Of a stretch of DNA of 64,000 nucleotides, positions 11,826-23,830 are shown one piece after another. The DNA lies in assembly GCA_033060915.1 (NCBI GenBank), contig CM065377.1, forward strand, positions 52,853,183 to 52,917,182. Direction: 5' to 3'. The notes under the pieces were generated by a model. It was given only the letters and a program-made list of their open reading frames with translations. It searched no databases and had not been told where the DNA came from. Within the stretch, counting starts at the first letter, position 1; each line of letters opens with the position of its first letter. This DNA is from Euryodendron excelsum (Eukaryota; Streptophyta; Magnoliopsida; Ericales; Pentaphylacaceae). The translations under genes and the position numbers were made by a program.

Positions 11826-12919
11826 TTTAAAAATGGTTTTCAAAATCTTTTTCTTAAAAATAGTTTTCAAAGATTCATTCTCTCCATTTTTGTATTAAAA
11901 ATGGTTTTTCAAAAGTTGTTATCATTATGTTGACTCTTGAAGTCTCCACTGTTGCCAAGATAAAGGTTATAATGGCTCTAAGAAAACCTACTTTAGAATG
12001 GTTTTCAAGCACTAACCATATAAACTATATTCTTAGCTAGAGTCAAATTTTCATGGAAATGATCTTCAAAAGGGTTGTCTACCAAATTCATTTACATAAC
12101 ATGATTTGCTTTTTTAAAACTTTTTAAAAAAATGCATAAAACTACCTTCCAATCCAACCCTAGGTTAACTTGACCCTAGTTGTCCAATCTTAGTTAGTTA
12201 ACCTTAGGCCACCTTAACCCTAGGTTAACCTAACCCAAGTTAGTCTACCTTAGGTCACCCTAATCTTAAGTCAACTCGACCTAGGTTAGTATGCTTCAAG
12301 GTTCCACCTCAAGAACCCCTCTTCAAAATGATCTTTCAATTCAAAACTATTCTCATAACCTATTTTTCAAAAACCTCCTACTTTCTTGAGATTTCAAAAA
12401 TTAACTCCATAACCTTTTCTAATCCTCCCACACTTTATTTTTAAAAATGTCTCCATTTTTCAAAAATTATTCCCAAACATGTTTTCAAGAACTCACAACC
12501 CTAAAGTGTCCCTACCCCTTTTATGGTTAAGGATCCCAAGGAAAGGTTATATATCAAGTACAACCTCCAAGATTGTCCATATTAGGATTTCAAAGCCCTA
12601 GGTGTTTTCAAAAACCACTTTCAAAAAGCTTTTTCAAATACAAGTTCACAAGGGTGTTTCCAACCCCAAAACTCTACATCCAAGATCTTCAAAACAAGAC
12701 CTCAAAACATATTCAAAACTCTCTTGAGTTGTTTCAAAATATTTCCAAAACTCCCTTGAGTTGTTTTAAAAAAATTTCAAAACACTTCAAAACCCTCTTT
12801 CAAGAGATTCAAAGTTCTATTTCAAAACACTCCAACATCCGACTCCAAATCAAACTCTCAAATCCTCTTTCCACGGACCTCAATGTATTTTCAAAATATT
12901 TCAAAGGCCTTAATGCGCC

Positions 12920-13009
12920 TATTTTCTATCAGGCTGTTGTTCGAACTGCGAATGACCTGATTGTCGCCAAATGAGATACGTAGGCAACCTAAAATGGTGC
13001 GGTCATAAC
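12920..13009 (+). other. Conserved island of the long LTR family
   Basis: It matches 18070-18160 of the 4.4-kb LTR far better than surrounding sequence. Both have CGAACT.CGA, then ACCTGATT, then ACGTAGGCAACC or GCGTAGGCAACC, then GGTCA.AAC. It lies about 650 bp (and 611 bp in the other copy) from the LTR 3' end. Strong local conservation in otherwise low-complexity DNA suggests a functional part of the LTR, perhaps an RNA element. Confidence 0.65.
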
Positions 13010-13662
13010 ATCTATTTCAACTCCAATCCCCTTTTCAAAAATTCTAATCAATTCAAAATTTCTATTTCAAACTCTTTCAAAACTCTCATACTTTCAAACT
13101 TCTTCCAAACTTGCATCATGCATCATTCATCCGAATAGTGATGACTAAACCCCGTTTTCAAAATTTTAGAGTGGATATTAAGTGGATAATGGTAACCAGT
13201 TATTCTAATGAGTGAACAAAAGGGTGATTAGACATGTAGGTACCGAAAGGGCGGGGTAGGGTGATGATATTAGGATATCTTCCCTACACGTAACGAACCC
13301 TCGGACCATAGATTTTTGTTTTCGAAAGACCAAAATGGAGTTATCTTCAAAAAGGGCTTAAATCTTTTCAAAAGTTGCTAAACAACCTATTTTCTTAAAA
13401 ACCCTCTCTTGAGGGAGTTTTCAAAAATCTTTTTCAAAAACTCTAAGTTTAATTTTCGGATTTATACTTAGTTTTAGGTGTCCTAACTCACCTTAATCAA
13501 GTTAGGTGGCGACTCCTATTTTTCTAAAAAGCCCTTAATCAAACTAATTTCAGTTCAAACATAATCGCACTTATCCTTTTAGGAGGATGAGTTCTAATAA
13601 CAGAGTTCCGTGCTTTGTCTCCGAGCCGAAAGGAACTTGGACCCAAAAACTGGGGCGCAACA

Positions 13663-14416
13663 AATATGATGCCCCTTACTCCTATTCTTATGCTCTAGAT
13701 ATTTGATTGTTGGGGTATTGATTTCATGGGACCCTTTTCTAGTTCAATTGGTTATCTTTATATTCTTATGGCTATAGACTATGTGTCTAAATTGGTTGAG
13801 GCCATTGCCTCTCGTACCAATGATCATCGTGTGATGGTTCGATTTTTAAAATAGCATATCTTTTCACGCTTTGGTATGCCCCGTGCTATCATTAGCGATG
13901 AAGGTTCCCATTTTTGTAATAGACCTATTAGAATGTTAATGAGAAAGTATGGGGTTATTCATAAGGTTAATACACTTTATCATCCCCAAACTAGTGCCTA
14001 AGTTGAGTTAGCTAATCAGGAGATTAAGTACATTCTTGAGAAAATTGTTAATCCTAACGGAAAAGACTGGTCCTTAAGGTTAGTTAATATGATTTAGGCT
14101 TATCGAACTACATATAAAACTATGTTAGATGCTTTTTCTTATAGGCTTGTGTATGGAAAGTCGTGTCATATTCCTGTAAAAATTGAGCATAAAACCTATT
14201 GAGCTATTCGCCAATTTATTGAGAGCCTAGATGAGGCGGGATTTATAAGAAAGTTATAATTTAATGAACTTAAGAAACTTCAAAATGACACCTATGAGAA
14301 TGCAAAATCTCTAAGGCCAAGATGAAAACATTCCATGACCAACAAATTCTACGTAAATCTTTTTTTATCGGTCAGAAAGGTTTGCTATGTAATACCCAAT
14401 TACACTTGTTTTCGGG
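13663..14416 (+). pseudogene. Ty3 integrase catalytic core
   Basis: It reads WGIDFMGPF (first catalytic D, about 13715-13735), [28 protein letters not shown] (second D), and YHPQTSA*VELANQEIK (catalytic E, one stop inside). Later come the NPNGKDWS and AYRTTYKT motifs and the GKSCHIPVKIEHK segment. Several stops and at least one frameshift are present. The frame is interrupted at 14416 by the second long LTR, just before the GK(M/L)KS(K/R)W motif of the C-terminal domain. Confidence 0.85.
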
Positions 14417-15974
14417 TGTCAGCACCCTATTTTTTCCCTCTTGGCAATTTTCGACTCAACCAAACTCACATTTAAACCGAAACTGACACATTCAAGTCTA
14501 AATATATATTCTAGACTCAATCTAGTTAATCAATCACTCCGCGAGCCTGCTGGGCCCAATAGTGGTAAAATGACATTGCGCCATTACTTGGTCTAATTCC
14601 AGTTGACACGTCTTCTTAAAGACGGTAAGTCCCAATTTTAACTTCAACTTTAATTCCAGTTCCAATTCCAATCTAAACTAATCAAACTCAATTTGGCATC
14701 TCTTTTGAGAAAGTTGATCCCTCAAACGGCAAATCTATCATGTCTAGCACATTTACCGAGAAAACCTTTCAGAATAATAAGTCCCTTCAAACTTGTCAAT
14801 CGGGACAAAACCTAAGTCCCCCAGAAGGTAGAGCGGTTCACCTTTAGCGCTTGCTAGCCAGCCAATGTAGAATGTCCGCTATCCGGCACGTCGATCGAAA
14901 AAGTACTTAAGGCCTCGAGACGATAAGTGCATTTAGCTACTTCTCGAGATTAGGCAGTCTTCGGAATGAATGCATACCGTCAGAGTGATAGAAACACTCA
15001 TAAACATCACAACAGTTAAAGTGGCGAAAACACTCGCAAACAGATTGACATTAAAAATTGCCAATAAAATCCTTATGTCACGGGACCCAACAAGCCTCTT
15101 GGCCATGACACATTTATCGAAGGATGAGATACCTTTGGAAACCAACTCGTCAAACACCATCAAAGTGGTAGAATTACTTAAAACCCAGGTCAACACTAGT
15201 GCCTACTAGCCCACTTCAGTGAAAAATGATCAAACTGTCCATTGGGCCCTTCCGACACGTTTTTCAAAAAAAGTACCTAAGTTTTCAGAGCAGTAAGTCC
15301 CCCTTTACAAAGATTGTCCCAAAAAACAATCTAACATATTCAAGTGTCTTCTAGTCAGTTTTGGATCAGTTCCGAGACCATCTGGTCAAAATGACCATTT
15401 TGCCACTAGGCATCCAATCGCCTTCGGAAATCACACCAGCTTTGGATATCAAACCAGTAACCTCCCGAGGATGCTTCTAATGGTATTCTCGATCTTTTGG
15501 CACCTTTTTGGACCATTCCAAGTTTGTTTCAGTAAGCCTGGTGCAAAATGATCGTTTTGCCCCTGATGGACCGGTCGCCTTTTCCAACTACACCAGCTTT
15601 AGGTATCAAATCGAAAACCCCTCAGAACACTCTCGATAGTGTTTCCAAACTTCAAGTTTTCTCATAGGTCACTCTGAGTCCATTCTAGTGTTTCTCTAGT
15701 CCAATTGACCGTTTTGCCCTTAGTGGGCCGGTCATCCTTTTAAATATTTTGGCATTGTTTCTTAAGTCTGTTACCTTCGGGACACTCTTTCAAGGGTTTC
15801 TGTCTATCCCCGGCCTTCCAAATCATTCACGGACGTTTCGGAGTCACTCTTGGTGAAACTAAGTCAAAAATTGCATAGTAGTCACTAAGACAAGTGTCCA
15901 AATCTTTTGCCTAGCATTCCAAGGGTCAAAAGATACATTTCTTGCCAGCTTAAAACTTTCTTAAATGGCTGGTA

Positions 15975-16025
15975 CCACTACTAGTGGCGCTAAGCTAATA
16001 AATGGCTTAACGCCACTCTTAGTGG
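15975..16025. other. Imperfect hairpin in the 4.4-kb LTR
   Basis: The arm CCACTACTAGTGGCGCTAAGC (15975-15995) pairs with 16005-16025 with three mismatches in 21, around a nine-base loop. It sits at about the same relative place as the hairpin at 10679-10729 of the other long LTR, but the sequences are unrelated. Confidence 0.7.
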
Positions 16026-16999
16026 GGCCAATTGAAATAGGAACTGGCGCCTGTTGTAATGGCCCCTGTGCAAATTTAAAAAGAGTCCACCAACTCAGTC
16101 CAGAAACTCTGTCTCTCTAAAAACAGAGCTCGAAGTTTCCCAAAACCTTAATTCTCTCAAGCCTTTTTAAACCCTAGTCTCCATACACTCAAACCCTAGC
16201 CTCTATATACTCTATACACTCATACTCAAGCCTCTAAGCATCCATTGAAGATCAAGTGCTGCATTTTCAAAGATTTCAAAGTTCAAGTCAAGTAAAGTAA
16301 ACAAAGCAATCAAAGCAAGAAGAATACGAGGTTAGTTTTTTAGTTACTTTTATATAATCTCCCTCTCTCTTGTCTCTCCTAACCTACTTGGGTTTTTATC
16401 TATTTTAATTCCCATATTCTACCTCCTCTTCTTGAATGCTTGAAACAAAGGACGCTCCGGTTCATGCCTAGGAAGAATTGTTAAAGGTTATCTTGTTGGG
16501 GGCTTTATTTCAGTTCAACCTTAGACAATGTGGGTTTGGCCCCCTTAATTATGTGGTGAAGTCTAACATTGTATGTTCACGACCCTATGACATTGTGGTT
16601 ATCATGTTCATACATTGCTTTCAAAGTTGCATTTAAAGTTGTTTCAAACTTACGTCAAATTTCTCTTTCAAAACTTGCATTCAAAACTTCATTCTTTGAA
16701 ACTTGTTTTCAAAATCACACTCCTAGGATGATTCTAGTCATTCCATGGTTAGGGTTGCTTTAGGAAAGTGTTATATTCAATATGACCATCAAGGTCCAAA
16801 TTTTGGGTTCAAGCCCTAAATTATTTTTATCGAAACCATAATCTTAATATGATTTTAGCTATTCCATGATCAGGGTTGTTTTAAGAAGGTGTTACATTCA
16901 ATGTGATCATTATAGTCCATATACCAAATCCTAGTTGTTATCAAAATCACAACTCTAGAATGGTTCTAAACTTTTTATAGTTAAGATCGTTTTAGAAAA

Positions 17000-18060
17000 G
17001 TAAAGATATTCAAGTGATTTGTAAGAGTCCACATTCAAACTCCTTTCTAAATAGTTTTGCAAATTTCCTTTCAAAAATGTCTTTTCAAAGATTTACTTTT
17101 CAAAAACTCTTTGTCTTGAAGTCTAAGTCAAGCCCTAGAGTACATGATTAGAAAACCCTAATTCTTTTCTTGAAATCATGACTTTCTATTTTGTCTCAAA
17201 TCATAGGTTTCTAAAATTATTTTCTACATTAAATCATAGGTTTTCAAAACCTCTTTTTCTACCAAATCATAGATCTCCAAATTCAAGATTTTCGTAATTC
17301 AACCTTTCCAATTCTATGTTAAATCAAATCTTCCAATTTAGGAAAACAAATCAAATCCTTCAATTTTGGAAACAAAATCAAACTATCTATTTTTGAAAAT
17401 AAAATTCAATCTTCTATGTTAGGAAATAAAGATCAAATCATTCCTAATTCTAATTTTTCCTAATTTCAAACTTTTCCAAATTCTGACTTTCTAAATTTCA
17501 AACTATCAAAACTTTTCCTAATTCTAATCTTTTCTAATTTCAATCTTTCTTAAATTCAAACTTTCAAACATTTCTTAATTTCAAACTTCCAAATCTTTCT
17601 AAATTTCAAATCTTTCTAAGTTTAAATCTTTCCAAAAGCAACTCTTTCCTAATTCAAAACTTTCCTAAAATGAAAATTTCCTAATTCAAAACTTCCCTAA
17701 TTTGGAACATTTTTAATTCAAAACTTTCCTAAAATTTAACTTTTTAAAATCAAACCTTTTTATTACAAATGCATGTTTCAATCTTAAATTACCTAAACCC
17801 TAAGAGGCCAAACCCTAATTCAACCCTAACCCTAAAGTTAGGAAGCTTTAATTATTTCTAAAACTCTTTTCTAAACTAAGATTGTTTTCAAACTTCAATT
17901 CAAGTCAAATTGATTTCAAAGTTCAACTTTATTTTTCTAAATCAATTCGAAGTTCGCTTCCAAATGAAGTTCAAGGTCAATTTCAAATCCTCTAATCAAA
18001 CTCTTTTCAAGTTAAAATTTTCAAAGGCTTCAAAGTGTCTTTTTAAATCAAATAAATCTT
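17000..18060. repeat. TTTC/CAAA-rich low-complexity tract in the LTR
   Basis: Degenerate repeats of CTAATTTCAAAC and TTTTCAAA type, with strong strand bias (few G on +). The related LTR has the same kind of DNA at about 12300-13100. Short CCCTAA runs near 17800-17835 are part of it. It is not coding. Confidence 0.7.
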
Positions 18061-18771
18061 CAAAGTATCTATTTTCAATCGGACCCTGAGTCCGAACTAC
18101 GATTAACCTGATTCCCAACAAAGGGATGCGTAGGCAACCCTCATTGGTATGGTCACAACCTTTTTCAAGTTTTCAATTCCCACAACCTCTTTCAAACTTC
18201 AAATCCTTTCTTCAAATCTATTTTAAAATCAAAGACTTTTCTTGCACTTGCATATTATGCATCATATCAAACTTTTTTTCCAAATTTTTTTTCAAAATAG
18301 ATATAAGTGGACACTTGTTAATCGAAAATTTCAATTGAATGAATCTAGGGTAAATAGACATGCAGGTACTGTAAGGGCAAGATAAGGTGATAACCTAGTG
18401 TATTTTCCCTATAAGTAACCAACCTCTGAACCTATCACTATTTTTTAGAGATAAAAAATAAAGTTATTTTCAAAAAAGGACTTTAATCTTTTCAAAGGTT
18501 GCCAAACAACTTATTTTTTTAAAAACCTTCTCTTGAGGAAGTTTTAAAAAACCCTCAATTTAATCTTCGAATTGCACTTAGTTTTAGGTGACCTAACTCA
18601 CCTTAATAAAGTTAGGTGGTGACTCCAAATCTTTTCCAAAAGCTCTTATTCAAGTTAATTTCTAGTTCAAACCTAGTCGCATTCGTCCTTCTAGGAGGAT
18701 GAGTTTTAACGAGAGAGTACCATATTTTTCTCATTTGTGTTTCCTTGAATGCGAAAAATCGGGACGTGACA

Positions 18772-18963
18772 CAGGGTAAAATGAAGAGTAAATGGTTTGG
18801 ACCTTATATGGTAAGGGATGTGTCACTATACGGGGCAATAGAAATTAAGGATCCTAGCATGGCAATATCTTCAAAGTCAATGGGTATTGTCTAAAGCTCT
18901 ACCTTAAGAACCTTGTCAGTCTAGTGGAAAGTGTGGATCTCATGGATCCACCATTGCTTGAAT
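18772..18963 (+). pseudogene. Ty3 integrase C-terminal end
   Basis: It reads GKMKSKWFGPYMV, then VSLYGAIEIKDPS, the usual end of plant Ty3 integrases, and runs to a stop after PPLLE near 18960. A frameshift or stop lies near SKSMGIV. It continues the frame broken at 14416. Confidence 0.75.
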
Positions 18964-20100
18964 AGAAGTAACACCCTGTCATTTGTATAATTAGAATAGT
19001 TTATATAATTTGTTAGTTAGTTTCTCTATAGTTGGGGGGAATACTTTGTTCCCCGTTCGTGTTTAATTCTTCCCACCCTTTGTTTCCTCCTTCGCCTCAA
19101 AACGTGGCCATTCTCTGGTTGGGGGAGGGGGATACATTCGTTTTCTGATATTTCTGTTGTTAATTTCATAGTTTTATCTTTGTGACTTGAAGACGTTAAA
19201 GAACTAGATAGTATCATGACTTCTCATATAGATGGTCTAGCTTTTACATTTTCATGTTGCATTTACCGGATATTTCCATTTCGTATTGTTCGTTCAAGTG
19301 GCAACCCCAGAAAGGGGTGAATTGGGTTTAAACAATAATTCAACAAATAATTTTAGATTTAAAAATTCTAACTAAATATTTAAACAAATATTAATCAACC
19401 AATAATATGTTATAAATAAATGCAAGCAATTTAAACTATAAAATAAAGAAGATAGAGAAAAAAGAATACGACACCAAGATTTATCGTGGTTCAACTTCAA
19501 CTCCAAAGTTTACATTCACTCCCCAAGGCTCTTTGTTTGAGAGTTTTTTTCCACTATATCCAAACTGTAGATACAACCACTAGCCTTTTAACCTAGGTGC
19601 TAGTCCTCCTTTACAACTAATTTTTTTCATAGATGCTAGTCACACCTCTTCAATTATTTTTTACACAGTTACTAGTCACACCCAACCAAGTGATCTCTCA
19701 CTCTAACTAGTTTTTGTACAAATGCTAGTCACACTCAAGCCCTAGCTATTTCTCCTAATTAGTCTCTCCTTTACAAGAATAAAGAACAAGAGTACAACCA
19801 CTTTTGCTTACAAATAATTCTCTCAAAGAATAGATATGCCAATGAAGATCTCAAAACATTACAAGATAAAATACAATTAAGCTCTCAAAGACTTTGTAGG
19901 ATGAATAACACTTTGTATGCATAAACTCTTGTTGTTGTCTTTTGTTCTTTAAGTGTATCTCTATTTATATATGAATATAAAATGATGATTTCGTAACGTT
20001 AAATGAGTTTATAGCGCGTTGGAGAGCATTGAAGACATTTCTTTCCGTTGAGCTACTTGCTGTCAGATAAGTTTTTGAATTTCTAATCAGATCTCTTAGT

Positions 20101-20479
20101 TTCATCTCGATTTACACCTTGATAACGTTTGAATTTGAAAATGGCTATGGACAAAAGTTGTAGGCATGAAAGTCAAACTTTCAGAACCTCAAGAATCAAG
20201 TTCATCCAATGGTTATATCAAAAGTTATGATTAAATTACTAAAACTGTCTCTCAGTTGACATATTTGAATTTCTGCAGAGTTGCCTCCATTTTCACCTCG
20301 ATTTTCTCCCTTATAACGTTCGAATTTGAAAATGTCTATAAGAGAAAAGTTGTAAACATAGAAGTCAGATTTTCATAACCTTAAGAATCATGTCGATCCA
20401 ATGGTCAGATCAAAATTTATGATCAAAATACTCAAACTGTCTCCTAGTTGATATATTTGAATTTTTGCTGAGTTACCTT
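20101..20479 (+). repeat. Tandem duplication of about 190 bp
   Basis: Two diverged units start near 20101 and 20291. Shared landmarks are CACCTCGATTT-type starts, ATAACGTTTGAATTTGAAAA, AAAAGTTGTA..CAT, ATCCAATGG and CAGTTGA.ATATTTGAATTT. A third, shorter piece begins near 20479 with TCACTTCCAGCTTCGTTTTG. Confidence 0.75.
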
Positions 20480-20931
20480 CACTTCCAGCTTCGTTTTGTC
20501 CCACAAGACATTCTTTTCACGACATCCTCATGAGACACTATTTATAGGAATTTGAGTTTTATTTTTAATATCACAAAAATCATATTAATCCAACGATTGG
20601 ATCAAAAGATATGGTCAAACTACTATTACTATATTATAAGATATAGTTTCATCGAATTTTTAACTTTTAAAGAAAATTATATCCTCTAATTTTCTTCATT
20701 GAGTCAAGTTTACTTAAAACATGATTCTCAAGAATTTAGATATTACTTTTTAAGTCTTGATCTCTCTTTCAACTACTTCATAATCTTATAAAACTTTATT
20801 ACACCAACTAGACCAAGGATTAAAAGTATTGATTATATTTAATTAAGAAAATATTTATAAATCAAAGTGATTTATCATTAAAACCATATATAAAATTTTA
20901 TATAAATAAAATTAGGGCTAATAGGTATTAG

Positions 20932-21141
20932 GGGAGAGATAATTCGCCATGCAAAGATGGTGAGGAGAGTTGTGCTCCAAGAGGAACAACTCAACCTGTT
21001 ACTGGTCGAAGTACTCTGGCTTGTAAGAGAAGAGCAAAGAGACTAAATAGGTGTCACCGTTGTGCGAGCCACACATGTGTGGATAAAAATTACAAAGGGA
21101 GTTGTCGACTAATATTAGGAAATCAAATGATTTATTCATAA
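20932..21141 (+). pseudogene. Cysteine-rich open stretch, unknown
   Basis: 69 codons open from just after a stop at 20929 to TAA at 21139, with no ATG near its start. Seven cysteines: PCKDGEESCAP early, then a basic patch ACKRRAKRLNRC, then HRCASHTC and a last C after KGS. The composition differs sharply from the AT-only surroundings and looks like a protein-derived fragment, possibly zinc-binding. I do not recognise the family. It could be an exon relic of a host gene or of the element's own 3' region. Confidence 0.35.
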
Positions 21142-22860
21142 ATGGACGAGTAAATGCTGAGACTATCTTTATTTTGATGTCAAAAGTCTGGCTCGATTTT
21201 GTAATGATTATTCTTCCTAGGGTATGTTAGGTTTAAGTGTCTTATTTGCGTGTTTATTTTTATTTGTAAATATGAATAACATTTATTTTACAGATATTTT
21301 GTATTTCTTCCAAAAAAAAAAAAAAACAAAAACATGCGCAAGGCCGAAAAGTATACAATTTGAATGCACTTAAGATCTACAAAAGAGGCTTGCGTATCTT
21401 CTATAATTTTGTATAATTTTATATGAAATGCAGATGTGAATTTTGGAAATTTGTTGAAACATGTTTTCATTCACCTTAACACAATTTTTGTTTTATCTTT
21501 TTTTTTTTAATACAATTGCAAGATTTTATCTTAACACATAGAAAAATGCTATTTTACATCACTTATTACCATACCATGATCAGTTTAGATTTTTACATAT
21601 TGTATAATTTCATTCTTAAAAAGTGAAGATTTTTCATCAAATGAGCTTTAGAGCCAATCACGCTTTTCGGAGTGTTAACATTTACTTTTAATGAATTTCT
21701 TTAACATCACTCTTTCAATAGCTTCATTATATTTATATTTGACTCAATTGTTTGAATTGTTACAGTAATTTAATATGTTGAATTCTTAGAACGTTGAGTT
21801 ATTGTGAACTTTCAAAAATGAATCGATGCCATTTTTTAATCTTTTAAGGCATAGATTTCTATGTTGATGTAATTCCCTTGGAACCATCTTTAAATCTATT
21901 TCTTTGTCTTTTGCTACATGTTATTATAAAGTTTCATCCTTAAATATGACAACACAAGTGTCTTTACTTATGCAAGTTGAATTAAAAAGTGGGTGATCTA
22001 TTTGCAATACGATAAAAAAAAAAAAAAACTAGAAAAGAAAGTAAGAAAGAAGGGAAGTATAAAAAATAAATAAAAAAAGAAGAAAAAAAACATTCTTATC
22101 AAATCAAATGAAATTGAAAAATTGAAGTTATGTATTCATTGATCATTTCATGCTCTGATCACACATGTTTTGAGCGTTTATTCTTTCTTTCTCCCTACCT
22201 TAAACCTCATAATTAAGTTACAATCTGAACAAAGTACTCGAGGATTTGATATGTATATTACTTGTTCATTCACTTCATAGAAAATTCACTTATCAGTTAC
22301 TTGTGTGATTTTAACATTGAGTATTCTTTCATGGAGTTATGCAGAGTCGTCTCTCACTTTATATATTCACGTCATTTCTTTATGGTTGTTTCTTTTATTT
22401 TTACATTACATTTACTCTTTTACAAAAACAACCAGTGTGAGATGCTTATATTCTTTGTTTTTGAGAGAATATTTAGTGAGGTTGAATCAAAATTTAAAGG
22501 ATGTATCTGTATTTTAATGTTGTAATACTTTTCTTATCATGTAATAATTACACACATACAAAATCTTCTCATGTGTTGTTTTAAGATATTATCTTACTTG
22601 TGTAATAGAGAGTAGGATAGACAGAACATGTTTATGTTTTGATACATTTATCCTCCTAATCTCAGTTACAGGCCTATTTTGATATTTATGGGTACCATCA
22701 CTGCAATCCTCACGAGACACCACTCGTTCACTAGGAAAAATCTAAGGGTTTAAAGGCTCAGTGCATATACTAAATGCGCTTGTGATCCTCATGAAAGTGG
22801 AGCCTATCTTTTTAAGTGTGTTTATTGTTTTGCTAGGAACTAGCAACAGCTTAATTAGTT

Positions 22861-22871
22861 GGGGGGGGGGG
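22861..22871 (+). other. G-run at the polypurine-tract position
   Basis: Eleven consecutive G residues immediately before the TGTGATTATACTC start of the right LTR. The position is that of the plus-strand primer of an LTR retrotransposon. Confidence 0.55.
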
Positions 22872-23072
22872 TGTGATTATACTCTAAAAAGTACAATTAG
22901 AGTCCCTAATTGTAAGCTATTGTTTGTAATTATTTATATATTATTTATTTCAATATAAAATTAGTTTTATTTTACGTTTTTATGTTCTGTGTAGATTTAA
23001 AGCTAAAATTACGCAAAATGAAGCCAATGGACATATAAACATTTATTCGAGTGTTAATTTACTATATTATAT

Positions 23073-23671
23073 TGTGGGGGTAAAAACACACGGCCCAGCC
23101 CACCTGGTTAGGCCCAATTAACATGACATTGAAGTTGGGCTGCTGAGCAGCCCAACTCAAGCACTAAAGAATGATTTGGCCCGGCCCAAGGTGCCGATCT
23201 TGGCCCAAACCGTCAAGGATGAGCCCAAACTGCTAGCGGTCTCAGAGCATTAAATACAGAGTTGACCTGCATTAAATGCGCCAGGGGCTCCCCACGCAAC
23301 GTCGACCTGCACGTTTGATTAGTCGGATTCTTCAGCGATGGTAAGACAAGCCCTGCACGAGGTCAGTTGACGGCATATGATGATGCCTACCCAGTAGGCC
23401 ATGATGACCTGCTAGTAGGCCAAAAATAAAACACTCCACCGATCACACTATAAATACCCAAGCCCTTAAAAGTCAGGTATGGACAATTAACCCCAAGTAT
23501 ATGCAACTTTTATTCATTCTACTCTTGATTAAGCTTGCTAACTTAATTATCGGAGTGTGATCGGTCCAACAAGAGTCGACTCATTCTAACTTCTCTTTCT
23601 TGTAGAGAGTTTGGACACATCAACGTGGGCTTGAGTGTTTAGCACGACCTTCTTGAAAAATTTCACTTACA
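23073..23671 (+). mobile_element. Solo LTR, 599 bp
   Basis: It begins TGTGGGGGTAAAAACACACG, ends TTTCACTTACA, and is flanked by TATAT (23068-23072 and 23672-23676). The left LTR of the host element shows the same place without it. It is much more GC-rich than its surroundings. A TATAAATA lies at 23449-23456, two thirds in. The palindromic CAGCCCA / TGGGCTG motifs in its first 120 bp are notable. No second copy is in the window. Confidence 0.85.
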
Positions 23672-23699
23672 TATATTATATAATATATGTGTGTATCAT

Positions 23700-23706
23700 A
23701 TTATAC

Positions 23707-23738
<32 letters not shown>

Positions 23739-23830
23739 ATTACATATTATACATAGATATATATATATATTTGTGTGTGTGTGCGCGCGTGTGAGTATTA
23801 CATATTATATATGTGTGTGTGTGTGTGCAG
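23700..23830. repeat. Compound TA/GT microsatellite
   Basis: Alternating TA runs, GT runs and ATTACATATTATA spacers, repeated about three times. It expands the plain TA run of the left LTR. An open frame of 70 codons here reads only I, Y, V and C repeats and is not a gene. Confidence 0.9.

Larger units (their letters stand above)
8943..13662 (+). mobile_element. Very long solo LTR (4720 bp), family L, copy 1
   Basis: It begins TGTAAGCACCCCATTTTTGC, ends GGGGCGCAACA, and has a perfect AATAT target duplication (8938-8942 and 13663-13667). Removing it restores the integrase frame. It contains no protein domain. Inside are a degenerate repeat cluster (9110-9445), a tandem duplication (9975-10380), a hairpin (10679-10729), a TATAAATA box (10753-10760), long TTTCAAAA-rich DNA, and a GATACGTAGGCAACCT island (about 12920-13009) shared with the 4.4-kb LTR. 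Very long LTRs of this kind are typical of Tat/Ogre-like Ty3 elements, and I infer that group. Confidence 0.85.
14417..18771 (+). mobile_element. Very long solo LTR (4355 bp), family L, copy 2
   Basis: It begins TGTCAGCACCCTATTTTTTC and ends CGGGACGTGACA. The flanking 5-mers are TCGGG (14412-14416) and CAGGG (18772-18776), a target duplication with two substitutions, so this insertion looks older than the 4.7-kb copy. The start, the end block (AGGAGGATGAGTT..), the GTAGGCAACC island and the TTTCAAA-rich middle all align with the 8943-13662 LTR, but overall divergence is high. There is no coding domain. It splits the integrase between GQKGLLCNTQLHLF and GKMKSKW. Confidence 0.8.
18964..22860 (+). 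other. 3' spacer of the Ty3 element, non-coding
   Basis: Between the end of pol and the right LTR. It holds a G-run pair (near 19032 and 19120) and AT-rich DNA from about 19297 that starts GGCAACCCCAGAAAGGGGTG and may be a separate inserted repeat. It also holds the tandem repeat at 20101-20479, a short Cys-rich frame at 20932-21141, and a purine tract at about 22012-22090. No envelope-like open frame is visible. The remainder is A/T-rich with no recognisable gene. Confidence 0.5.

Noticed and set aside
12573..12974. 133-codon open frame on the + strand
   Set aside because: It lies in TTTCAAAA-rich LTR DNA, is built of S, K, F and N, has no domain, and has no counterpart in the related LTR.
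17795..17835. CCCTAA-rich stretch suggesting an interstitial telomere repeat
   Set aside because: Only a few irregular CCCTAA units occur within low-complexity LTR sequence, with no regular CCCTAAA array.
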